Assembly (NCBI GenBank): GCA_947496905.1 | Contig: CANMEW010000017.1 | Coordinates: forward strand, 1-17,889 | Source: Rickettsiales bacterium | GTDB lineage: Bacteria > Pseudomonadota > Alphaproteobacteria > Rickettsiales > UBA1997 | Direction of reading: 5' to 3' | Length of the DNA: 17,889 nt | In this document: one piece after another, positions 5,952-13,775 of the stretch | Position numbering within the stretch: the stretch's first letter is position 1 | How the letters are laid out: each line of letters starts with the position of its first letter | Made by a program: the position numbers and the translations under genes | Notes under the pieces: model-generated | What the model was told of the DNA's origin: nothing | Database searches by the model: none | Seen by the model: only the letters and a program-made list of their open reading frames with translations

Positions 5952-7514
5952 ATGCTCAACTTCTCAAGAACGAAAATAATTTTTATCTCTTTTATCTGCC
6001 TGCTGGCAGTGATTTTTGCGGCTCCGTCAATTATTTCACACAGCTCAAATTCGCCGCTTTTGCAAAAATTAGAAAATATTTTGCCGAGTCAAAAAGTGAA
6101 TTTAGGCCTCGATTTACGCGGTGGCTCACAGCTGATGCTAGAAGTGGATTTCGACTCCTACATCAAAGAGCAAATAAAAAACTTGAGCGACGACATTAAA
6201 ATTTCTTTTCGCGATGAGTCTGTCCGCGCAATACCAGAAGTAGCTGGAAGTAAAATTATTTTTTCACTAACCGACGAAGATCAAAAAAAATCTGCCAAAA
6301 AATTAATCAAAAAACTCAGCAAAAATATTGAGATCGATGAAGATGCGGGAAGGTTTGAGGTTTATTTTTCCAATCAAGAACTCGCTGCAATCAAACAAAA
6401 TTTAATCAAACAATCCATCGAGATTGTCCGTCGCAGAATAGATGAAAGCGGCACAAAAGAACCTACAATCCAAGCTCAAGGAGAGAATCGAATTTTGTTA
6501 CAAGTGCCCGGAATTGAAAATTCTTCCGAGTTAAAATCGATCCTTGGCAAAACCGCAAAAATGACTTTTCACTTCGTTGCCGACGAAACTTTTTCAGGCA
6601 ATGAATTTAGCATCCCATCCTCCGACGTTGAAAAACTTTACGACTATGAAAGTCGCGCTTACTTAATCAAAAAAGAGGTGGTTTTAAGTGGCGACTTACT
6701 CGTTGACGCCAACGCCACCTACCACGAAGGACAGCCCGCAGTTTCTTTTCGCTTTAACAATGCTGGCGCCAAAAAATTCGCCAAAATTACCAAAGAAAAT
6801 ATCGGCAAATTTTTTGCGATTGTTTTGGATGGAAGAGTTGTCACTGCACCACGAATTAACAGCGTAATCGATCAAGGATCTGGCGTGATTTCTGGAAGTT
6901 TCACTCCGCAAGAATCAAATGAAGTTGCGCTTTTGCTCAGAGCTGGAGCCCTTCCAGCCCCACTTAAAGTTATTGAAGAAAGAACAGTCGGACCATCTCT
7001 TGGGTTAGATTCAATTAAAAGTGGAAGCGTTGCAGCCCTTGCCGGACTTATCTTCGTCGCCTTTTTCATGTTTTTCTTTTACGGCTTTTTCGGCATCATT
7101 GCCGACATCGCCATGGTCATTAACATCGCAATAATTTTAGCAGTTCTAGCCTTAATGGGGGCAACGCTAACTCTTCCCGGAATCGCTGGTATTGTGCTTA
7201 CAATGGGCATGTCAGTTGATGCCAATGTTCTAATTTTTGAACGCATCAAGGAGGAGCTCCGTGAAAATAAAACTGTGCTCGTGGCAGTTGAGCAAGGCTT
7301 TCATCAGGCTTTCCGCACCATTACCGACTCCAACGTAACCGCTCTGATCGTGGCATTTTTTCTTTACGCTTTTGGTAACGGGCCGGTGAAAGGCTTCGCT
7401 GTCACACTCTCAATTGGCATCATCTCTTCGATGTTTTCGGCGATCATCGTCACCAGAATGATGATCTCCATTTGGATAAAAAAATGCAGACCTAAAAAGT
7501 TAAATTTAGTCTGA
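5952..7514 (+). CDS. secD: Protein translocase subunit SecD
   Basis: A 520-residue SecD, the inner-membrane RND-type partner of SecYEG that uses proton motive force to pull secreted proteins across. One N-terminal membrane helix (about 8-25) is followed by the family signature NLGLDLRGGSQLMLEVD (about 51-67). A large periplasmic P1 region contains RRRIDESGTKEPTIQAQGENRILLQVPG, and a second periplasmic part has SFRFNNAGAKKFAKIT and FAIVLDGRVVTAPRI. Five C-terminal helices include the conserved GIVLTMGMSVDANVLIFERI. The length is normal. secF is not adjacent and no secDF fusion is present; yajC is not visible. The stop codon overlaps the lptD start (TGATG), so the two genes are likely cotranslated. 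Confidence 0.97.
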   Translation: MLNFSRTKIIFISFICLLAVIFAAPSIISHSSNSPLLQKLENILPSQKVNLGLDLRGGSQLMLEVDFDSYIKEQIKNLSDDIKISFRDESVRAIPEVAGSKIIFSLTDEDQKKSAKKLIKKLSKNIEIDEDAGRFEVYFSNQELAAIKQNLIKQSIEIVRRRIDESGTKEPTIQAQGENRILLQVPGIENSSELKSILGKTAKMTFHFVADETFSGNEFSIPSSDVEKLYDYESRAYLIKKEVVLSGDLLVDANATYHEGQPAVSFRFNNAGAKKFAKITKENIGKFFAIVLDGRVVTAPRINSVIDQGSGVISGSFTPQESNEVALLLRAGALPAPLKVIEERTVGPSLGLDSIKSGSVAALAGLIFVAFFMFFFYGFFGIIADIAMVINIAIILAVLALMGATLTLPGIAGIVLTMGMSVDANVLIFERIKEELRENKTVLVAVEQGFHQAFRTITDSNVTALIVAFFLYAFGNGPVKGFAVTLSIGIISSMFSAIIVTRMMISIWIKKCRPKKLNLV

Positions 7515-9691
7515 TGAGTCTGCTGAAAATTATTTTTTTATTCATTCTATTCACCTTAGTCCCAAGCACCTCCTTCGCGCTCCTCTCACTTAAAAAAAAT
7601 CAATCTCCTACTCTTCCGGCAATATTAAAAGCTGATTCAGTGGATGGTGATCAAGTCACTAACATCCTTACTGCAACTGGCAATGTTGAGGTCAGTAAAG
7701 GCACGAGCGTGATTTATGCCGACAAACTGACCTACAATAAAAATGGTAAAACTCTCCACGCCATTGGGCATGTAAAAATTAAAGATCTCGAAATTGGCAA
7801 TGTGCGCGCTAGCGAGGCTAAGGTTGCGGATGATTTCAGCAGCGGGAATTTTTTGAATAGTCGGATAATTTTTAATGATGGCTCTTACCTTTCCTCGCCA
7901 GACATCACGCGCCAGAGTCCGCTAGTAACAGTTTTGCAAAACCCAATTTATTCCATTTGTCCCAATCCAGACATTGGCGCTGACAATGATTTAGCCGGAA
8001 AGAAAAGAGACTTTGCTTCAATCTCGTCAAGCAAGACCACAATTGACCGCGAGAAGCAAATCATAAAAAGCCGCGGCGGAGTATTTAGGTTTTACAATTT
8101 TCCAGTTTTCTACACTCCATTCTTGCAAACGGCGCTGCCGTCGAAAGGTAGGCAATCAGGATTTTTACATCCGAGCTACGCAAAAAGTACCAGTCTTGGC
8201 CTCGGTATTAGAGCGCCATTCTATTGGAACATCGCGCCAAATATGGACTTAACCGCAACTCCATTCATTGGCGTCAGCAGTCAGCAAATGATTTTGAGCA
8301 ACGAGTTTCGTCACAAAGTTTCCTACGGTGATTACAGCGTGAGTGCTGAGATCGCTAATAATAAACTCTCCTCAAGCGTTAATACGAACAGCAGCACAAT
8401 CAAAAGAAGTGAAAAGCAATACCGCTGGAACATTGGCGGTAGCGGTGTTTTCGATTTCACAAAAAATACCGGTTTAGACTTTTCTGGCAACACAGTTTCT
8501 GATCGCAATTACTTGCGCGAATATTATTTCAACTACGCCCCCAGCACTTTGTCGAAAGTGAATTTGGACTACATCAAGGGCAGAGAATATCACTCGATCA
8601 AAACAATCCGCATTCAGGAATTGCTGGACAAGGATGCTGAAAAAGCCGCTCCGTGGATTTTACCTTCGATCGATTCTCACATCGAAACCAAACCATTTTT
8701 CTTCAAGGAAAAATTAGCACTAACCTCAAACGCAACGACAATTACAAGGCTGGATGGGCTGCAATATCGTCGCGCCACATTCATTCCGGAAGCTAATTTT
8801 CCTTTCAACCTGCATGGAAATTTATTCAACCTTGGCGGCAAGGTGCAGACCGACATTTATTCGCTCGACAATAATTTCCAATATGGTTCGCAGCGCACCA
8901 ACAACTACGACCATACTCAGCTGAACTACAAGCCAGAGCTATCCGCGAGTTGGAGATTGCCTCTAATTAAAAAATCAGAATCTAACACTCTCATGGTTGA
9001 GCCAATGATCAATTTCATCAGCAGCTCTTACAGAAAAAAAGTTAGTGATGTGCCCAATGAGGACAGCAACAGCTCTGAATTAACGGTGAGTAATCTTTTT
9101 GTGAATGATCGTATTTCTGGATTTGATCGTAACGAAGTTGGCGAGAGAGTTAGTTACGGCGCCAAGACTGCATTCTTTAATAAATATGGGGAGTTTGGGC
9201 TGACAGTGGGACAGAGCTACAAAAAAACTGACATTGCTCAGGACGTGATGATCAGAGGATTCGCCGACAATAATAAATCAAACATCGTTGGTCAGGCGAT
9301 GTACGAGGCGATGAAATATTTTTCCATCGCATACGCTTTTCAGCTTAATGAATCAAGCTACCGCAACGATGTAAACCAAGTTACCACTAGCCTAAATTTT
9401 GATCGCGTCACTTTTTCAACCGATTACCTTCTTCTTAGAAAAAACAGTCAGAACCTGCAGGAAAGGGAACAGATCGGGGCTTCATCTGCGATTAAGCTAA
9501 CCAATAGATGGAAACTAACTTTGTCGACTAGTAGAGATTTGGTTTTGAGAAGAGATCTCTCTCGCAGCGTAACTCTTTACCGAGATGGCTGCTGTACAAC
9601 ATTTGGATTTTCTGCAGTAGAAACAAATCCCAGCAACCTCACCAAGCCACAAAAAACTTACAATCTGAGCTGGTCGTTTAAAAATTTGTGA
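7514..9691 (+). CDS. lptD: LPS-assembly protein LptD
   Basis: A 725-residue outer-membrane LptD, the barrel that inserts lipopolysaccharide into the outer leaflet with LptE. A signal peptide (about 1-22, ending SFA) leads into an OstA/LptA-like periplasmic domain (about 35-135: TGNVEVSKGTSVIYADKL, HAIGHVKIKD). Then come the hallmark FPVFYTPF, KGRQSGFLHPSY and PFYWNIAPNMDLTATP (about 195-255), and a long beta-strand-rich barrel. Only three cysteines are present: Cys149 (YSICPNP), Cys693 and Cys694 (DGCC). The C-terminal pair matches the E. coli CysCys pair, but only one N-terminal partner exists. The start overlaps the secD stop. It indicates that the organism makes LPS, unlike Anaplasma or Ehrlichia. 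Confidence 0.95.
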   Translation: MSLLKIIFLFILFTLVPSTSFALLSLKKNQSPTLPAILKADSVDGDQVTNILTATGNVEVSKGTSVIYADKLTYNKNGKTLHAIGHVKIKDLEIGNVRASEAKVADDFSSGNFLNSRIIFNDGSYLSSPDITRQSPLVTVLQNPIYSICPNPDIGADNDLAGKKRDFASISSSKTTIDREKQIIKSRGGVFRFYNFPVFYTPFLQTALPSKGRQSGFLHPSYAKSTSLGLGIRAPFYWNIAPNMDLTATPFIGVSSQQMILSNEFRHKVSYGDYSVSAEIANNKLSSSVNTNSSTIKRSEKQYRWNIGGSGVFDFTKNTGLDFSGNTVSDRNYLREYYFNYAPSTLSKVNLDYIKGREYHSIKTIRIQELLDKDAEKAAPWILPSIDSHIETKPFFFKEKLALTSNATTITRLDGLQYRRATFIPEANFPFNLHGNLFNLGGKVQTDIYSLDNNFQYGSQRTNNYDHTQLNYKPELSASWRLPLIKKSESNTLMVEPMINFISSSYRKKVSDVPNEDSNSSELTVSNLFVNDRISGFDRNEVGERVSYGAKTAFFNKYGEFGLTVGQSYKKTDIAQDVMIRGFADNNKSNIVGQAMYEAMKYFSIAYAFQLNESSYRNDVNQVTTSLNFDRVTFSTDYLLLRKNSQNLQEREQIGASSAIKLTNRWKLTLSTSRDLVLRRDLSRSVTLYRDGCCTTFGFSAVETNPSNLTKPQKTYNLSWSFKNL

Positions 9692-9719
9692 CACGTTCGT
9701 GATGCAGTCTTCTCTCTCC

Positions 9720-9763
9720 GTTCGTCCTGAGCTCTGAGCTTGTCAAAGAGTCGAAGGATGAAC
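9720..9763. repeat. REP-like palindrome between lptD and trxA
   Basis: GTTCGTCCT (9720-9728) and AGGATGAAC (9755-9763) are inverted repeats at 8 of 9 positions. The interior holds GAGCTTGTC and GTCGAAGG, so the segment resembles the dispersed proteobacterial palindrome built on TTCGTCCTGAGCTTGTCGAAGG, with a small internal duplication (GAGCTCTGAGCTT). No T-tract follows. It is the only notable content of the 113-base gap 9692-9804. Confidence 0.65.
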
Positions 9764-9804
9764 AGCCCTCACCTCTCCCATCAAATCCTTAACCAACTCT
9801 GACC

Positions 9805-10122
9805 ATGACCAAAGAAACAACCGACAATAATTTCCAAAAAGACGTTTTAGAATCAAGCCTTCCAACCCTCGTAGACTTCTGGGCGCCTTGGTGCGGACCA
9901 TGCCGTCAACTTAGCCCAATCATCGAAGAATTGGCAAAAGAAATGGAAGGCAAAATGAACATCTTTAAATGCAATGTTGATGAGAATCCGGAAATCCCTT
10001 CCAAATACATGGTGCGCGGTATTCCAGCTTTGATGATTTTTAAAGATGGTAAGCTTGTCGACACAAAAGTTGGCTCACTACCAAAATCCGCGCTGATCGA
10101 ATGGATCAAAAATAATCTGTAG
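9805..10122 (+). CDS. trxA: Thioredoxin
   Basis: A 105-residue thioredoxin, the cytosolic dithiol reductant of ribonucleotide reductase and other proteins. The active site WCGPC is at residues 29-33 within VDFWAPWCGPC, and the cis-proline loop RGIPALMIFKDG and the conserved VDENP segment are present. The length is standard, with no signal peptide or membrane segment. It lies between a REP-like palindrome and the truncated alaS, 13 bases before the latter, so both could share a transcript. No clear Shine-Dalgarno precedes its ATG. Confidence 0.97.
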   Translation: MTKETTDNNFQKDVLESSLPTLVDFWAPWCGPCRQLSPIIEELAKEMEGKMNIFKCNVDENPEIPSKYMVRGIPALMIFKDGKLVDTKVGSLPKSALIEWIKNNL

Positions 10123-10135
10123 ATACGGAAGAATC

Positions 10136-12013
10136 ATGAGGACGAAAGTCGAGTTAAAAATAATCGCTGACCATCTGCGTTCCTCTTGTTTCCTCATTGC
10201 TGATGGCGCAATGCCAAGCAATGAGGGGCGTGGCTACGTGCTGCGTCGCATCATGCGTCGTGGCATGCGCCAATTGCATAAACTCGGGGCGAAAGAAGCT
10301 TCGATGTACAAATTGGTTGATGCCTTAATCAAAGAAATGGGTGACGCCTATCCAGAATTGGCGCGTGCTCGCGAGGTCATCATCAGCACCTTAAAAAACG
10401 AAGAGGAGAAATTCCGCGAGACTCTGGAGAAGGGTCTAAAAATTTTGGAAGAGGAAATTTCCAAAATAACGCGGCAGAAATTCTCAGGTGCGATAGCCTT
10501 CAAACTCTATGACACTTACGGCTTTCCGCTCGATTTAACGCAGGATATTCTTAAGGAAAAAAACATCGAAGTTGATGTAGAAGAGTTTGATTGCGAAATG
10601 GAGTTACAGCGCGTGCGCGCTAGAAAAAACTGGGCTGGAAGCGGGGAAGAAAAAGAGGATAAATTATTTTTTGAGCTCAAAGAAAAATTTGGCGAGACCA
10701 AATTTTTAGGTTACGAAACTTTGAGCGCGAAGGCAAAAATTTTATTTATTTCCACCGCACCAAATGCTTTTCTCATTCTCGATCAGACCCCATTCTACGC
10801 CACTTCTGGCGGCCAAAAAGGCGATGATGGAAAAATATTTTTAGGCAAAAATTTCATCCAAATCTCTGAAGCAAAAAAAGCTGCTGGAAACCTCTTCATT
10901 CATTTAATTGCTGACGCGCCAGCGCAACTGCAGGGGATTAATAATCTAAAAATTGGCGATGAAGTCACTGCTGAAGTAAATCCGCAAACACGCTTTGCAC
11001 GCGCCGCCAATCACTCCGCAACGCATTTGATGCACAAGGCTTTGAAGGAGGTTTTGAGCAATTCCATCTCACAAACTATTTCCCAGAGGGGCTCAAATGT
11101 TGATGCCGAATATTTCACTTTTGACTTCAACTTCAATCGCGCAATGGCGGCTGAAGAAATCCAAAAAGTTGAAAATTTAGTGAATGGTTGGATCGCACAA
11201 AAATCAGCAGTGAACACTAATTTAATGGCTCTGGACAAGGCGCGAGAAACTGGAGCGGAAGCTTTGTTTGGTGAAAAATACGACGCCGAAGTTCGCGTGG
11301 TAAAGATGGGCTCTTCGGTTGAATTATGCGGTGGAACTCACGTGAAAAACACCGCTGAAATTGAAGCGTTTAAAATTATTTCAGAAAAATCTGTCGCGTC
11401 CGGAATCAGGAGAATCGAGGCTAAAAGCGGTTTTGGTTTGAAGAAATATTTAGATGAGCAGGAAGAAAAAATAAAAAATTTCGCCCTTGAGCTCTACGTA
11501 AAAATTAACGACAGAAATGCTCAGATTGAAAATTTAAGCGGTGTGAAGCCAGATAATTCGCCAGCTGACGAGAGTGATCCAAAAATTCTCGAAGATATTC
11601 TGAAGCAAAAAGACAAGGAAATTGAGCGCTTAAAAAAACAAAATCTCTTCGCCGATTTAAAAAATTTACGCTCAGAAAAAATTGGAGAGACGAATCTTTT
11701 AACTCACATTTTTAACGATGTTGACGCCAAGGAATTGCGTGAAATCACCGTTGAAATCAAGGCGCGCGCAGAATTTTCCACCTCACATATTTTGGCATTT
11801 TTTAGCTGCAAAGACGGTAAGGTTTCGGTTTGCATTGCAGCAACAAATGACCTTCTCGAAAAATTCGATTCATCAAAACTCATCTCACCAATCGTTGAAA
11901 CTCTTGGCGGCAAAGGTGGCGGCGGAAAAAAAGATTTCGCAATGGGTGGCGGGATCAACAAAGAAGCAATTCCGCACGCGATCGAGGTTTTGAAAAACTC
12001 AATAAATAACTAA
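10136..12013 (+). CDS. alaS: Alanyl-tRNA synthetase lacking the class II catalytic domain (split or truncated alaS)
   Basis: A 625-residue AlaRS that starts at the equivalent of about E. coli residue 275. The aminoacylation core (motifs 1-3, about 270 residues) is absent. Present are the tRNA-recognition domain (about 8-185, starting IIADHLRSSCFLIADG), with Asn29 (MPSNEGRGYV) and Asp126 (YDTYGFP) aligning with E. coli Asn303 and Asp400 that read G3:U70. Also present are the editing domain with zinc ligands His293, His297, Cys398 and His402 (HSATH, CGGTH), a helical linker (about 475-525), and the C-Ala domain ending GGKGGGGKKDFAMGGG. The frame is intact. GGAAGA precedes the ATG by 3 bases. 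Upstream of the ATG the frame is open only to a stop at 10094-10096 and shows no AlaRS similarity; trxA fills that space. A split gene, a rearrangement relic or an assembly join are all possible. It is not a free-standing AlaX, because the tRNA-recognition domain is present. Confidence 0.9.
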   Translation: MRTKVELKIIADHLRSSCFLIADGAMPSNEGRGYVLRRIMRRGMRQLHKLGAKEASMYKLVDALIKEMGDAYPELARAREVIISTLKNEEEKFRETLEKGLKILEEEISKITRQKFSGAIAFKLYDTYGFPLDLTQDILKEKNIEVDVEEFDCEMELQRVRARKNWAGSGEEKEDKLFFELKEKFGETKFLGYETLSAKAKILFISTAPNAFLILDQTPFYATSGGQKGDDGKIFLGKNFIQISEAKKAAGNLFIHLIADAPAQLQGINNLKIGDEVTAEVNPQTRFARAANHSATHLMHKALKEVLSNSISQTISQRGSNVDAEYFTFDFNFNRAMAAEEIQKVENLVNGWIAQKSAVNTNLMALDKARETGAEALFGEKYDAEVRVVKMGSSVELCGGTHVKNTAEIEAFKIISEKSVASGIRRIEAKSGFGLKKYLDEQEEKIKNFALELYVKINDRNAQIENLSGVKPDNSPADESDPKILEDILKQKDKEIERLKKQNLFADLKNLRSEKIGETNLLTHIFNDVDAKELREITVEIKARAEFSTSHILAFFSCKDGKVSVCIAATNDLLEKFDSSKLISPIVETLGGKGGGGKKDFAMGGGINKEAIPHAIEVLKNSINN

Positions 12014-12017
12014 TCAA

Positions 12018-13775
12018 ATGCTAACAAAACTTAGCGTCAAAAACTTCAAATCACTGAATGACGTCGAGCTAGATTTCAGCAATGAGGTAGTAGTCATTGG
12101 GCCAAACAATTGCGGCAAAACTTCAATTCTTCAGGCGCTGTCTCTGTGGCATCTTGCAGCAAAAAAACTACTCGTAAGCAATAAAGATTTTAGCAAAGAA
12201 AGACCTGGTGTCCCACTTACTCGTAAAGAAATTTTTGCGGTTCCAATGCGTGATGCCCGCGATGTTTGGAGCAACCTCACTACAAAAAACAATATTGAGA
12301 TTGGAGTAGTCGGAATTGCCGATGGTCAAGAATTTGATCTGCAGATCGAGTTCAAATATTTTAACGAAGAATTGGTTTACATCAGGCCGTCGAAACTTGG
12401 GGGAAATAGTCTGTTAAAAAATGCAGATTTGATGAAAAAAATTAACGTTTCCTTTCTGCCTCCAATGTCTGGTCTGAAGCTCGAAGAAGTAAAACTTTTA
12501 CCAGAGACTATTGATGCTAAAATTGGCGAAGGACTAACAGCCGAAGTCCTGCGCAACATTTGTTACTTGCTCAAAAATCCAGAAACCGAAGAGCAAAAAA
12601 ATAAACGTAATCCTCAGAAAGATTGGGAATTTTTGGTCGAGATCATGAAAGAATTTTTCATGATTAATTTACGCGAACCAGAGCGCGATCCTCAAGGCAG
12701 AATCCAACTATATTACTCAAACAAAAATCATAAATCTGCCGAGTTAGAAATTTTAAGTGCTGGGCGAGGTATGCAGCAAATTCTTCTGCTCATTAGTTAT
12801 TTTTTACTAAAACCAGAAACAACCCTGCTCTTTGACGAGCCTGATGCTCATTTAGAGATTCTTAAGCAGAAAAGAATTTACGAAATTCTGAAAGAGATGG
12901 CTAGGAAGAAAGGATCTCAACTCATTGTGGCCAGTCACTCCGAAGTAGTGTTGCGAGAAGCAATTGGATCTGACGATGTGATTGCTTTTTATCCATCAGC
13001 TACACCTCACCGCATTGAAAAAGATGAGCTAAAAAACTTACTAAAATCACTAGATGAGATCGCGGCAGAGGATTATTTTTTAGTCAGAGAGAAGGGTTTT
13101 GTCCTTTATTTGGAAGGGTCAACCGATCTACAAATGTTGCGTGCTTTTGCCAAAAAATTAAATCACGACGAAGCTGTAGAGGCATTAAAAGAAGTGTTTA
13201 CTCACGCAGTATCCGAAAAATCCGGACAAAATTTACACGCAGCCAAACAACACTTCACCGCCTTGAGGTCAGCCTTCAGCAACTCTCATGGATTGGCAAT
13301 TTTTGACGGAGATAATTCTTCAAAGACAGCCGATAATTCCACCACTAACCTTACAGCCACTTGGTGGAAACGCTACGAGTTAGAAAATTATTTCTTTTGC
13401 AAAGAAGCCTTTCTGGCTTACAGCTCTAGCCTCTCATCATCAGTCAAATCCGACACGGAAACTCAACTTTCTCTATTCAATGGTGGAAAGGAAGTAGTGG
13501 ATGCAGGAGAGATGATGGAGAAAATCCTAAAGGATCACATTGCTCCTATTGCCTTGCGCGAGAAGGATCACGAGTTTTGGCGCACGGCAAAAGCAAGCGA
13601 GTGGATCGAAAAAATCTTGCGTGAATTTTATAAAAAAATCGGTCACTCGGAAGGCTTTGCGGCAAAAAATAATTTTTACCAACTAATAGAATTTATGCCA
13701 AGCGACCTGCTTGATGTAGAGATCAAAGAAAAACTCGACCTCATCGTCTCATTCGCAAAAAAACAAAAAAGATGA
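12018..13775 (+). CDS. OLD-family ATPase with C-terminal TOPRIM nuclease domain
   Basis: A 585-residue protein with an SMC/RecF-like ABC ATPase followed by a TOPRIM domain, as in OLD (overcoming lysogenization defect) nucleases. The ATPase shows MLTKLSVKNFKSLNDVELDF at the start, Walker A GPNNCGKTS (28-36), signature LSAGRGMQQ (246-254), Walker B LLFDEPDAH (270-278) and switch histidine ASHSE (305-309). The TOPRIM part has Glu366 in LYLEGSTD and Asp430-x-Asp432 in AIFDGDNSS, the expected metal ligands. There is no adjacent UvrD-like helicase, so it is not a Gabija-type pair and is closest to stand-alone (class 1) OLD. Roles for the family include phage defence and DNA repair; which applies here is unknown. 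It sits 4 bases after alaS and overlaps glmM by 4 bases (ATGA), an unusual place in a housekeeping cluster. Confidence 0.85.
   Translation: MLTKLSVKNFKSLNDVELDFSNEVVVIGPNNCGKTSILQALSLWHLAAKKLLVSNKDFSKERPGVPLTRKEIFAVPMRDARDVWSNLTTKNNIEIGVVGIADGQEFDLQIEFKYFNEELVYIRPSKLGGNSLLKNADLMKKINVSFLPPMSGLKLEEVKLLPETIDAKIGEGLTAEVLRNICYLLKNPETEEQKNKRNPQKDWEFLVEIMKEFFMINLREPERDPQGRIQLYYSNKNHKSAELEILSAGRGMQQILLLISYFLLKPETTLLFDEPDAHLEILKQKRIYEILKEMARKKGSQLIVASHSEVVLREAIGSDDVIAFYPSATPHRIEKDELKNLLKSLDEIAAEDYFLVREKGFVLYLEGSTDLQMLRAFAKKLNHDEAVEALKEVFTHAVSEKSGQNLHAAKQHFTALRSAFSNSHGLAIFDGDNSSKTADNSTTNLTATWWKRYELENYFFCKEAFLAYSSSLSSSVKSDTETQLSLFNGGKEVVDAGEMMEKILKDHIAPIALREKDHEFWRTAKASEWIEKILREFYKKIGHSEGFAAKNNFYQLIEFMPSDLLDVEIKEKLDLIVSFAKKQKR

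Noticed and set aside
10136..12013. Free-standing AlaX editing protein
   Set aside because: AlaX proteins lack the tRNA-recognition domain with RGYVLRRIMRRG and DTYGFP; that domain is present here, so this is AlaRS minus its catalytic core.
12018..13775. Gabija (GajA) defence pair
   Set aside because: GajA partners with an adjacent UvrD-like GajB; the neighbours here are alaS and glmM, so only a stand-alone OLD call is supported.
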